A DNA stretch of 64,000 nt from Neobacillus piezotolerans (GTDB lineage: Bacteria; Bacillota; Bacilli; Bacillales; Cytobacillaceae), in contig NZ_QNQT01000002.1 in assembly GCF_003362805.1 (NCBI RefSeq), positions 310,001 through 374,000 of the forward strand, given 5' to 3'. A program made the position numbers and the translations under genes. Each line of letters begins with the position of its first letter. The first letter of the stretch is position 1. The notes beneath the pieces were generated by a model. That model was given only the letters and a program-made list of their open reading frames with translations. It was not told the DNA's origin and did not search any database. Below, piece by piece: positions 15,819-22,579 of the stretch.

Positions 15819-16844
15819 TTATTTTGGTGAAACTTCGTACGCGCGCAGGATGATTTCCATAGCTTTTTTGCCTTCTTCGCCGTTGACGAGCGGTTCGCGG
15901 TTGTCATTGATCGCGTCGATGAAATCCTTGTAAAGCGGGGTGTGGCCTTCGCCATAGACGCTGTCGATATCGGTGCTTGTATCGTCCTTGTCGTAATCGC
16001 GCTCATCGGCGAATTGCCATGTTTTAATCTCGTTGACCGCAAGGCCGCCAATGACGACAGTTCCTTTTTCGCCAAAAATGCTCAGCGTTTCTTCGAGGTT
16101 CTTCGGATAAACGACGGCGCTGCCTTCGACAATTCCGATCGAGCCGTTTTTGAACCTGATCAGGATGGCGCCGAAGTCCTCCATTTCGATATCGCGCAGG
16201 AATGTTTCCCGCTCGGCGTGGATCCGCTCAATTTCGGCGCCGCCAAGCATCCATTGCAGCAAGTCGATGTTATGGATGCACTGGTTCATCAGGGTGCCGC
16301 CATCAAGCGCGGCTGTTCCCCGCCATGGGGCCTGCTTGTAATAATTCATGTCGCGTGTCCAGAGGATACGTGCCGTTCCGCTCATAATGCGGCCAAAGCG
16401 GCCTTCCTCGATAGCCCTTCTGAGCTTCTGGATTGGCGGGTTGAACCTGTTCTGGTGGGAAACGCAGATTTTTCTGCCCGTTTCTTTCGAGACTGCGATC
16501 ATCTTGTCCGCATCTTCGACGGAAAGCGCCATTGGCTTTTCAATCAGCACATGGGCGCCACTGTTCATGCATTCGATTGCCTGCTTCGCATGGTAGCCGC
16601 TCTCAGTCGCAATTGTGACAACATCAAGCTGCTCTTTTTCTAACATGTCTATGTAGTCGGTATATACCTTCACATCGGAACCCTGGACTTTAGCTTCGTA
16701 CTGTTCCTTCCGCTCGACTGCCTTGCTCTCATCAATATCGCATACTGCAGCCAATTCGGCATACTCAATGTTGTTGATTAATGCTTCGATGTGTTTGTAC
16801 GAAATTCTCCCGCATCCAAGTATTGCAAACCTTAGTTTAGTCAT
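15819..16844 (-). CDS. Gfo/Idh/MocA family sugar dehydrogenase, WlbA/WbpB-like
   Basis: NAD-dependent oxidoreductase of 341 residues: Rossmann motif ILGCGRISYKHIEAL (residues 7-21), the family EKPMALSVEDADKM segment, and CIHNIDLLQWMLGG in the C-terminal alpha/beta domain. The SHQNRFNPPIQKLRRAIEEG stretch resembles WlbA/WbpB enzymes, which oxidise C3 of UDP-N-acetylglucosaminuronate in amino-sugar synthesis; that assignment is tentative, and inositol or glucose dehydrogenase relatives are possible. ATG 16844 follows AGGAGGT six bases upstream; the frame extends to 16898 with no ribosome site. No other amino-sugar genes lie beside it. Confidence 0.85.
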   Translation of the reverse strand: MTKLRFAILGCGRISYKHIEALINNIEYAELAAVCDIDESKAVERKEQYEAKVQGSDVKVYTDYIDMLEKEQLDVVTIATESGYHAKQAIECMNSGAHVLIEKPMALSVEDADKMIAVSKETGRKICVSHQNRFNPPIQKLRRAIEEGRFGRIMSGTARILWTRDMNYYKQAPWRGTAALDGGTLMNQCIHNIDLLQWMLGGAEIERIHAERETFLRDIEMEDFGAILIRFKNGSIGIVEGSAVVYPKNLEETLSIFGEKGTVVIGGLAVNEIKTWQFADERDYDKDDTSTDIDSVYGEGHTPLYKDFIDAINDNREPLVNGEEGKKAMEIILRAYEVSPK

Positions 16845-17106
16845 CGTAACCTCCTGTGTTTGGCAAGTGAAATTTTCTGCCCGGAAAAAGCAGGGCACTT
16901 AAAGACCTACGGTTATTGTATCAAATTGCTCCCCGAAAGGAAAACATCCTACTGCCTGATGCCACTAGCCCTTTTTAGGAAAATAGTCCCGGTTCCCGCC
17001 TGTTTCTTCCTCGTAACAGCGGGTGTGAAGGGAGGGAAAGAGAGATTGGAAACATGGCGCATTGTCCGCTTTTTACAAAAACTTCCCGGTACTCCTTGTC
17101 CTGTGT

Positions 17107-17135
17107 GCATATTCGCCTATCCAAGCTAATAAACT
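17107..17135 (+). promoter_or_regulatory. Sigma-E promoter of the spoIIID transcript
   Basis: GCATATT at 17107-17113 is a perfect match to the sigma-E -35 (KMATATT). After exactly 14 bases AATAAACT at 17128-17135 matches the -10 (CATACAMT) at six of eight positions. Transcription would start near 17142, just before the leader ORF. spoIIID depends on sigma-E in B. subtilis. Confidence 0.72.
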
Positions 17136-17156
17136 GTTACAAACCTGTACAAGAGA

Positions 17157-17252
17157 GTGTTTGAGGTGAAGAGTCGTTTTGAGGAGAACGTGTATTTAGC
17201 CAGGGATTTGTTTAGACCTTACAGGGTCAGAGGGCAGGGCATTTTTGTGTAA
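17157..17252 (+). CDS. usd: Small leader ORF upstream of spoIIID, usd-like
   Basis: A 31-codon ORF starting at GTG 17157 (weak AAGAGAG site directly before it), with later in-frame GTGs at 17166 and 17190, the last behind GAGGAG. It encodes a basic peptide ending LARDLFRPYRVRGQGIFV. It starts ~15 bases after the predicted sigma-E start point and ends 113 bp before spoIIID. In B. subtilis translation of a small ORF, usd, is needed for spoIIID translation; I propose this as its counterpart by position. I have not compared the peptide sequences. An imperfect inverted repeat (17265-17296) lies between the two. Confidence 0.55.
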   Translation: MFEVKSRFEENVYLARDLFRPYRVRGQGIFV

Positions 17253-17264
17253 AAGCGCTGCTAT

Positions 17265-17296
17265 CTGCCGCGCCGGTTCATGGGCGCGGAAGGCAG
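17265..17296 (+). promoter_or_regulatory. Inverted repeat in spoIIID leader
   Basis: CTGCCGCGCC (17265-17274) pairs with GGCGC (17283-17287) and GGCAG (17292-17296), leaving a 4-base bulge. It could be an attenuating structure that the leader ORF influences. It is not followed by a T run and does not cover the spoIIID ribosome site. Confidence 0.45.
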
Positions 17297-17365
17297 AATT
17301 TCGTCGAAGTGATAACGGGTCTCATTTCACACTTCTCACATCCAACCTAAGGGAGGGCGAGTGGT

Positions 17366-17638
17366 GTGCACGATTACATCAAAGAGAGAACTATCAAGAT
17401 TGGAAAGTATATCGTGGAGACGAGGAAGACGGTTCGCGTAATCGCGAAGGAGTTCGGCGTATCCAAAAGTACAGTCCATAAAGATTTGACGGAAAGGTTG
17501 CCGGAGATCAGTCCGGAGCTTGCAAATGAAGTGAAGGAGATCCTTGATTACCATAAATCAATCCGCCATTTGCGGGGTGGGGAAGCAACGAAGATGAAAT
17601 ACCAGAAGGAAGATGTGGAAAGCGAGCCTGTTAAGTAA
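17366..17638 (+). CDS. spoIIID: Stage III sporulation DNA-binding regulator SpoIIID
   Basis: Mother-cell transcription factor that tunes the sigma-E regulon and helps switch to sigma-K. The 90-residue protein begins MHDYIKERTIKIGKYIVETRKTVR and has a helix-turn-helix at about 23-43 (VRVIAKEFGVSKSTVHKDLTERL) with a basic C-terminal region; B. subtilis SpoIIID has 93 residues. The start is GTG 17366 with AAGGGAGGG eight bases upstream. It is preceded by a sigma-E promoter and a leader ORF and followed by mbl, as in B. subtilis. Confidence 0.97.
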   Translation: MHDYIKERTIKIGKYIVETRKTVRVIAKEFGVSKSTVHKDLTERLPEISPELANEVKEILDYHKSIRHLRGGEATKMKYQKEDVESEPVK

Positions 17639-17718
17639 CCTTCCTCCATTAAAATTTAACAAATTTCAACAAATTTCTACGTAAGCTTCCGGAAAAGGTA
17701 TGGAAAACGGAACCGGTA

Positions 17719-17727
17719 TGATACAAT
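17719..17727 (+). promoter_or_regulatory. Extended -10 promoter for mbl
   Basis: TGATACAAT at 17719-17727 is an extended -10 (TGn plus TACAAT). The -35 at the expected place is poor. It sits in the 141-bp spoIIID-mbl gap, 52 bp before the mbl start, and would give mbl vegetative expression independent of spoIIID. Confidence 0.5.
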
Positions 17728-17779
17728 AAACAATTAGGACAGTATGTGGAATCCGTTTTCAAGGAGGAAGAAAAAAGCA

Positions 17780-18781
17780 ATGTTTGCAAGGGATATAGGG
17801 ATTGATCTTGGAACGGCCAACGTGCTTATTCACGTTAAGGGCCGGGGAATTGTACTGAATGAGCCATCCGTTGTTGCTATTGATAAAAATACAAACCGCG
17901 TTCTTGCCGTTGGGGAAGAGGCCCGGCGCATGGTCGGGCGTACGCCTGGAAATATTGTCGCCATCCGCCCGTTGAAGGACGGGGTCATCGCAGACTTCGA
18001 TGTGACGGAGGCAATGCTGAAATACTTTATTAACAAACTTGATGTGAAGGGCTTTTTATCGAAGCCGCGCATCCTGATCTGCTGCCCGACGAACATTACG
18101 AGCGTCGAGCAAAAGGCGATCAAGGAAGCCGCTGAGAAGAGCGGCGGCAAGAAGATTTACCTTGAAGAAGAGCCGAAAGTGGCTGCCATCGGTGCGGGAA
18201 TGGATATCTTCCAGCCAAGCGGCAATATGGTAGTGGACATTGGCGGAGGAACGACCGATATCGCCGTCCTTTCGATGGGTGACATTGTTACTTCCTCCTC
18301 CATTAAAATGGCCGGCGATAAGTTCGATACGGAAATCCTGAATTATATCAAACGCGAGTACAAGCTGTTGATTGGTGAGCGGACGTCCGAGGATATCAAG
18401 ATGAAGATAGCGACGGTTTTCCCTGGTTCACGCAAGGAATCACTGGAAATCCGCGGCCGCGATATGGTCAGCGGGCTTCCGCGCACCATCACCGTCCAGT
18501 CTGAGGAGATTGAATTGGCTCTCCGTGAATCGGTGGCTGTGATCGTCCAGGCGGCGAAGAGTGTCCTTGAACGCACTCCTCCTGAGCTTTCTGCCGATAT
18601 TATTGACCGCGGCGTGATCCTGACTGGAGGCGGCGCGCTTTTGCACGGGATCGACCAGCTCCTTGCCGAGGAACTGAAGGTGCCTGTTTTGGTTGCCGAA
18701 AATCCAATGGATTGCGTAGCTGTTGGTACTGGCGTAATGCTCGACAACATTGACAGGATTGCCAGAAGGAAATTGGGTTAA
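17780..18781 (+). CDS. mbl: MreB-like cell-shape protein Mbl
   Basis: Bacterial actin that organises the elongation machinery on the inner face of the membrane. The start MFARDIGIDLGTANVLIHVKG, the actin-type phosphate loops (DIGIDLGTANVL; VVDIGGGTTDIAVLS) and GVILTGGGALLHGIDQLL are present. Starting at ATG 17780, with AAGGAGGAAG ten bases before, gives 333 residues, identical in length to B. subtilis Mbl; an in-frame ATG at 17744 adds a basic extension without a ribosome site. It follows spoIIID as in B. subtilis and ends with its own terminator. Confidence 0.97.
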   Translation: MFARDIGIDLGTANVLIHVKGRGIVLNEPSVVAIDKNTNRVLAVGEEARRMVGRTPGNIVAIRPLKDGVIADFDVTEAMLKYFINKLDVKGFLSKPRILICCPTNITSVEQKAIKEAAEKSGGKKIYLEEEPKVAAIGAGMDIFQPSGNMVVDIGGGTTDIAVLSMGDIVTSSSIKMAGDKFDTEILNYIKREYKLLIGERTSEDIKMKIATVFPGSRKESLEIRGRDMVSGLPRTITVQSEEIELALRESVAVIVQAAKSVLERTPPELSADIIDRGVILTGGGALLHGIDQLLAEELKVPVLVAENPMDCVAVGTGVMLDNIDRIARRKLG

Positions 18782-18800
18782 AAGAGAATGAAAGAATGAA

Positions 18801-18830
18801 GCCTGGCATGAGTTTTGCCGGGCTTTTTTG
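18801..18830 (+). terminator. mbl terminator
   Basis: AGCCTGGCA pairs with TGCCGGGCT (18801-18825, one G-U pair), followed by TTTTTT, 20 bp after the mbl stop. Confidence 0.88.
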
Positions 18831-19033
18831 GTGTGATTGGGGCATTGGGCAAGGTCTGGATTGGAAATGCCTGTAGCATAAATGATGCCTATATTTGGGT
18901 TTTAGTGAAAAAGGATGTTTAATTTGCCGTTTTTCCTTATAATAGATGTATACAGAATGATTTTTCGATACATTTTTCAAAAAGGAGCAATGGCGGCCTT
19001 GTTTGCCTTGGCTCCCGTTTAAAGGAGTTCATT

Positions 19034-19312
19034 ATGTCTTCTATCTCTTATAAGCAGCAGGAGCCGAAAACACGCGAACAGTATAAGAAGTCCAAGAAGG
19101 AAGGAATGGGCAAAGCCACTGGGAACAGGAAGTACGTCCGGATTAGGCTGATCCCAATCTGGCTCAGGATTATCCTGTTCGTCCTTCTAATTTTCGTCTG
19201 TGCTATTGGCGGGGCGATGTTCGGGTATGGAGTGCTCGGGGATGGAAATGCCGGAGATGTTTTCAATAAATCGACGTGGGCACATATCCTTGACCTTGTG
19301 TCCAAAAAATAA
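19034..19312 (+). CDS. epuA: EpuA-like small membrane protein
   Basis: A 92-residue protein with a basic cytoplasmic N-terminus (residues 1-46), one long membrane helix (about 47-70: IWLRIILFVLLIFVCAIGGA) and a short outside tail. The pattern RIRLIPIWLRIILF with GYGVLGDG is that of the EpuA family (PF11772), which databases label, on weak grounds, as an RNA polymerase beta-subunit-related protein. The ATG follows AAAGGAGTTCATT. Function is unknown. It lies between mbl and fabZ with terminators on both sides. Confidence 0.82.
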   Translation: MSSISYKQQEPKTREQYKKSKKEGMGKATGNRKYVRIRLIPIWLRIILFVLLIFVCAIGGAMFGYGVLGDGNAGDVFNKSTWAHILDLVSKK

Positions 19313-19316
19313 CGAG

Positions 19317-19343
19317 GAGGGGAGAAATCCCTTCCTTTTTTTA
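19317..19343 (+). terminator. epuA terminator
   Basis: GGAGGGGA (19317-19324) pairs with TCCCTTCC (19329-19336), followed by seven T residues. Confidence 0.85.
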
Positions 19344-19395
19344 TACGGAAACCGTAAAATGAATTTGTGAGTTCATATTATGAGGAGGTACTAAA

Positions 19396-19830
19396 ATGTT
19401 TGATATTAAGCAAATCAAAGAAATCATCCCGCATCGATACCCATTTTTGCTTGTAGATAAAATTCTTGAAGTCGAAGAAGGAAAACGCGCGGTTGGCATA
19501 AAAAATGTCAGCGCCAATGAGGAATTCTTCAACGGCCACTTTCCGGATTTCCCGGTCATGCCAGGAGTCCTGATTGTTGAAGCGCTAGCCCAGGTCGGGG
19601 CCTTCGCCATGTTGAAGCGTGAAGAAAACCGCGGGAAGCTTGCATTTTTCACTGGCATCGACAACTGCCGGTTTAAAAAACAAGTCTATCCGGGAGACCA
19701 GCTCCACCTTGAAGTAGAAATGGTCCGTTTCCGCGGCCCTATGGGCAAAGGCAAAGGAATTGCCACAGTCGACGGCGAACTCGCCTGCGAAGTTGAAATC
19801 ATGTTCGCCCTCATCGACCAGAATAAATAG
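19396..19830 (+). CDS. fabZ: 3-hydroxyacyl-ACP dehydratase FabZ
   Basis: Hot-dog-fold dehydratase of type II fatty acid synthesis; removes water from 3-hydroxyacyl-ACP. The 144-residue protein has [12 protein letters not shown] at the start and the active-site His48 (FNGHFP) and Glu62 ([10 protein letters not shown]), the standard catalytic pair. An AGGAGGT Shine-Dalgarno precedes ATG 19396. B. subtilis carries fabZ (ywpB) in the same neighbourhood after mbl. Confidence 0.97.
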   Translation: MFDIKQIKEIIPHRYPFLLVDKILEVEEGKRAVGIKNVSANEEFFNGHFPDFPVMPGVLIVEALAQVGAFAMLKREENRGKLAFFTGIDNCRFKKQVYPGDQLHLEVEMVRFRGPMGKGKGIATVDGELACEVEIMFALIDQNK

Positions 19831-19877
19831 GTCTTTACAGTGTTAAAGCCGCCGAGCTGGGGATTTAGGTAAATCCA

Positions 19878-19985
19878 ATGTGGGGGCATTTCTTGTCCGG
19901 TTTGCTGCCGGTCATCATCGCTCACATGCTATTTTTATGGGCCCTTTGGATTATTTTGGCTGGGATTAGGTTTACCTTTTTTTAA
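19878..19985 (+). CDS. Possible 35-residue membrane microprotein
   Basis: ATG 19878 opens a 35-codon frame encoding one hydrophobic segment rich in Leu, Ile and Trp (SGLLPVIIAHMLFLWALWII, residues 7-26) with a single Arg near the end. It lies 47 bp after fabZ on the same strand and just ahead of the terminator at 20014-20067, so it would be the last gene of a fabZ transcript. The ribosome site (TTTAGGT) is weak. No family recognised. Position and composition favour a real small protein, but this is uncertain. Confidence 0.4.
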   Translation: MWGHFLSGLLPVIIAHMLFLWALWIILAGIRFTFF

Positions 19986-20013
19986 ATATGTTTATTTAGT
20001 AAGAACATTAAAG

Positions 20014-20067
20014 CATACAGTGCCGCATACTCTCCTTCCAAGACTGTAACTGGCACTGTATGTTTTT
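20014..20067 (+). terminator. fabZ transcript terminator
   Basis: CATACAGTGCC (20014-20024) pairs perfectly with GGCACTGTATG (20052-20062), followed by TTTTTG. The loop is long (27 nt). Confidence 0.8.
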
Positions 20068-20204
20068 GTTTGTCTTGTTCTTTTTAGTGAACTATCTATT
20101 CAGTCAAATGGATTTTTGGCGCATGTATGCAAGTTCCTTTCGTTTTGGGGCAATTTAAGGGAAGGCGATATCCGGCCGACTTAAAAAATGAAAGGGGCTT
20201 TTTT

Positions 20205-20429
20205 ATGAAAAAGAAGCTGTTCATACTTCTCGCGGGAACGATTTTCGCAGCATGTCTCACCCTTACTGGCTGCGGGACAAATGATGATGAACAAAATCCT
20301 CCCTCACAAAACCGGATTCAGGATTATAAAGGGAATGATGTGAATCCGAATAACGACGGAAGGGTCGATGAAGATGGCCTCCCGAGCGACACGAATGACA
20401 ATGGCGATAATATGAAAAAACGCCGGTAA
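20205..20429 (+). CDS. Small acidic lipoprotein of unknown function
   Basis: A 74-residue predicted lipoprotein: MKKKLFILLAGT basic-hydrophobic signal, lipobox LTGC (Cys near residue 23), then a short, hydrophilic, Asn/Asp-rich domain (NDDEQNPPSQN, GRVDEDGLPSDTNDNGD) ending in KKRR. ATG 20205 is preceded by AAAGGGGC; a longer frame to 20127 lacks a ribosome site. The Asp/Asn content resembles calcium-binding or simply disordered tails. No family recognised. Confidence 0.72.
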   Translation: MKKKLFILLAGTIFAACLTLTGCGTNDDEQNPPSQNRIQDYKGNDVNPNNDGRVDEDGLPSDTNDNGDNMKKRR

Positions 20430-20645
20430 AAGAAAGAAGGCCAACACTGGAATCGCGGCTCAGACTATGTTTTAGGAGCGATCTGTGCCGCGAAAAGCCC
20501 AGGTTTGGGACACACAAGCACCAGGAAGCAAGCAGGATCTCGGAATGCATGTGCTGGCCTTTTTAAAAGACATTTCAACCCCCTGGATCCGCCAATTTCC
20601 GTGCGTTTTTCCTGGCAAAACCCATGCCCCATAAGCGTTCCGCAA

Positions 20646-20671
20646 AATTCAATCAAACGTTTGATTGAATT
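20646..20671. promoter_or_regulatory. Perfect 26-bp palindrome, copy 1
   Basis: Symmetric about 20658/20659 with core TCAATCAAACGTTTGATTGA (20649-20668) flanked by AAT and ATT. The same 20-bp core recurs at 31229-31248. It lies between the 3' ends of the lipoprotein gene and ywpF, so it is not at an obvious promoter. The perfect dyad with a central CG looks like a TetR- or LacI-family operator. The rest of 20430-20716 holds nothing clear. Confidence 0.7.
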
Positions 20672-20716
20672 CCCAAATGTCGAAACTAATCATTTCTTTC
20701 AAAAAACCCCCCATAT

Positions 20717-20741
20717 AAAAAACGGCCCCAGTGGAGCCGCC
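20717..20741 (-). terminator. ywpF terminator
   Basis: On the minus strand GGCGGCTCC ACT GGGGCCG forms a short GC-rich stem followed by TTTTTT, 16 bp past the ywpF stop. Confidence 0.7.
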
Positions 20742-20757
20742 TTTTGTCCGTTATTCA

Positions 20758-21195
20758 TTAAACCTCTGTCTTCCGGGTTTTCAGCTTCGGTTTACGCTGC
20801 ATTTTATCCTTAAATTCATCAAGCAGCGAGTCACCCTTAAATCCTTGGTCAAGCAATTGCCCAAGAAGGACCTCTGCATAGTCGTTTTTCGTTTTCCGGA
20901 GCCTGCCTTGGAGGAGGACGCTGATATGCTGTTCGAACTTCTTAAGGGAGCAAACCCTTGTCTGGAAAAATGCCGGGTCGTTATCCTTGTGAGTAATTAC
21001 CGCCTGAACGATAAACTCATTGCCGGAATCAAACAAATTTTTGAAATAATCATGATGGGCAACCCCGGTATAGGCCTCGAGAAGCCAGTTGGAATGCTCA
21101 TCTTCCTTGTTAATGATCAGGCCGCTTTCAAGGGGAATATCCGTAGAATCCTCGCCATTGAGTATTTCCAGTGACACCAGTTTGAAAGTTTTCAC
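20758..21195 (-). CDS. ywpF: YwpF-like protein
   Basis: A 145-residue cytoplasmic protein that begins KTFKLVSLEILNGED and contains GLIINKEDEHSNWLLEAY, which I recognise as the YwpF family of Bacillus. The C-terminus is basic (KMQRKPKLKTRKTEV). The start is GTG 21195 with GGGAGGG eight bases upstream. ywpF lies between fabZ and ssbB in B. subtilis too. Function unknown. Confidence 0.85.
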   Translation of the reverse strand: MKTFKLVSLEILNGEDSTDIPLESGLIINKEDEHSNWLLEAYTGVAHHDYFKNLFDSGNEFIVQAVITHKDNDPAFFQTRVCSLKKFEQHISVLLQGRLRKTKNDYAEVLLGQLLDQGFKGDSLLDEFKDKMQRKPKLKTRKTEV

Positions 21196-21326
21196 TCCAG
21201 CAACCCTCCCTACAGTGATTTTGCCTGTATTATATCATACCCAGGGATAAATGCCGCGCCGAACGGATGTGTCGAAAAATAACTTCCCAACCCCTAAATT
21301 CGTCAAAATTTGCAGGGATCGCGCAC

Positions 21327-21392
21327 AAAAGTGTTTTTTACAGACGGAAAAATGCTTTTTTGGGGCATAAAACATGCTTAAAAGCCATTTTT
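21327..21392 (+). promoter_or_regulatory. Triple ComK box (K-box) upstream of ssbB
   Basis: Three AAAA-N5-TTTT AT-boxes occur: 21327-21339, 21348-21360 (or shifted by one) and 21380-21392. Gaps are 8 bp between the first two and 18-19 bp between the last two; 8 and 18 bp are among the spacings known for ComK dimers. A TACATT -10-like box follows at 21401. In B. subtilis ssbB is a ComK-activated late competence gene. Confidence 0.8.
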
Positions 21393-21456
21393 GGCGGTTT
21401 TACATTTGTCGCATGCGGGAGGTAAGATGGACGCATCGACGAAAGGAGTTGGAAGT

Positions 21457-22080
21457 ATGATAAACCAAGTTACGCTAGTGGGCAGGCTGACCAAAAACCC
21501 CGAATTGAAGGTCACAACGGAAGGTACGCCAGTGTCGAATGTCATCCTCGCTGTGAATAGGCACTATAAAAACAGCCATGGTGATTTCGATACAGATTTC
21601 GTCCAATGCACCCTGTGGAAAAAGGCTGCCGAAAACACTGTTCAATATTGCCGGAAAGGGTCGGTGGTCGGCATCACCGGAAGGATCCAGACCAGGCATT
21701 ATGATAACCAGGAAGGCAAACGGGTTTATGTGACCGAGGTCGTTGCGGAATCGATCCGCTTCCTTAGCAGCAAGCCAGCGGACTCAGTTCCGCATGACCA
21801 GGAAAATTCAAGGCCAGTTCCGATTCCAGGTATGGACGCCCCCCGGAACGCGGAGCCTGAACCGATTCCCTTCCTGCGCAAGGAACAACCAGTCGGCCAG
21901 GAACAGTTAGGGACCGCCAACTTTGATTCAGGAGCCAACAACAGCAATTATCAGCAACTCCAACAGCAACAGGCGGCGGGCCATGAGTCCCCCCTTCGTT
22001 CCCAGCAAATTGCACCTCCACCGTTTACCTTTGAGAGAGAGCCATCCGCCCCTTCCAAGGAGGAATTCCCCTTTGGATAG
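21457..22080 (+). CDS. ssbB: Competence-type single-stranded DNA-binding protein, long SsbB
   Basis: Binds single-stranded DNA, here probably incoming transforming DNA. The OB-fold is at residues 1-108 (MINQVTLVGRLTKNPEL, FDTDFVQCTLWKKAAENTVQYC split here as FVQCTLW and GSVVGITGRIQTRHYDN). A Pro/Gln-rich linker with a poly-Gln stretch follows, then a C-terminal tip KEEFPFG that recalls the protein-interaction tip of SSB. At 207 residues it is much longer than B. subtilis SsbB (113) and more like SsbA, but the ComK boxes and position after ywpF identify the locus as ssbB. ATG 21457 has AAAGGAG eight bases upstream. Confidence 0.9.
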   Translation: MINQVTLVGRLTKNPELKVTTEGTPVSNVILAVNRHYKNSHGDFDTDFVQCTLWKKAAENTVQYCRKGSVVGITGRIQTRHYDNQEGKRVYVTEVVAESIRFLSSKPADSVPHDQENSRPVPIPGMDAPRNAEPEPIPFLRKEQPVGQEQLGTANFDSGANNSNYQQLQQQQAAGHESPLRSQQIAPPPFTFEREPSAPSKEEFPFG

Positions 22081-22306
22081 GAACAAAAGCAACGTCGCGG
22101 AGAGCCTGGAGCTGCTGATCGAAAGTTTAATCCGCATGACCGGGAAAACAAACGAGCATGTCAGCAGCCTTCACAGCAGGATTCGTATTTTGGAAGATCG
22201 GCTTGCGGAGCACGAAAATGAGTGGAAACAAACGTGCAGCGGGTGTCCCGTGAAGATGCCGCAGTTTCCTTTAAATGAGGATTCAAGATTCCTCTTTCGC
22301 CTCTAA
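22073..22306 (+). CDS. Small coiled-coil protein translationally coupled to ssbB
   Basis: A 77-residue ORF starting at TTG 22073, overlapping the last 8 bases of ssbB, with AAGGAGG nine bases upstream inside ssbB. The ribosome site and overlap strongly argue for a real coupled gene. It encodes a mostly helical protein (NVAESLELLIESLIRMTGKT; VSSLHSRIRILEDRLAEHE, probable coiled coil at residues 10-50) followed by a CSGC pair and a short tail. No family recognised. Placement in a ComK-driven unit suggests a competence or DNA-uptake role, which is inference. Confidence 0.72.
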   Translation: MDRNKSNVAESLELLIESLIRMTGKTNEHVSSLHSRIRILEDRLAEHENEWKQTCSGCPVKMPQFPLNEDSRFLFRL

Positions 22307-22428
22307 TACCCGCAGCCGGCTTGCATATGCACAGTTTTCCCCGAAAGAGAGTTCCTCCCTTTTAAGAAACCCCAACATGCCCCCCGCAGAAATAAAATCA
22401 ATCAGCTCCCCGAACCTCCCCACATACT

Positions 22429-22453
22429 CCGGCGGATTCCGCCGGCTTTTTTT
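22429..22453 (+). terminator. ssbB operon terminator
   Basis: CCGGCGG AT TCCGCCGG (22429-22445) followed by CTTTTTTT. Confidence 0.85.
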
Positions 22454-22529
22454 GTTGATTCAACCTATATAGTGTGTATATTTTTAAAAGCGATGGACAT
22501 ACTTGATAAAAACCCCCTGTTATATAGGA

Positions 22530-22564
22530 AAGGCCGCTGAACTGCCAATTCAGCGGCCTTTTCC
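22530..22564 (-). terminator. ywqA terminator
   Basis: Perfect 12-bp stem AAGGCCGCTGAA / TTCAGCGGCCTT (22530-22541 with 22549-22560) just past the ywqA stop. T residues occur on both sides, so it may act in both directions. Confidence 0.8.
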
Positions 22565-22579
22565 CTTTAGCTGTTTCCA

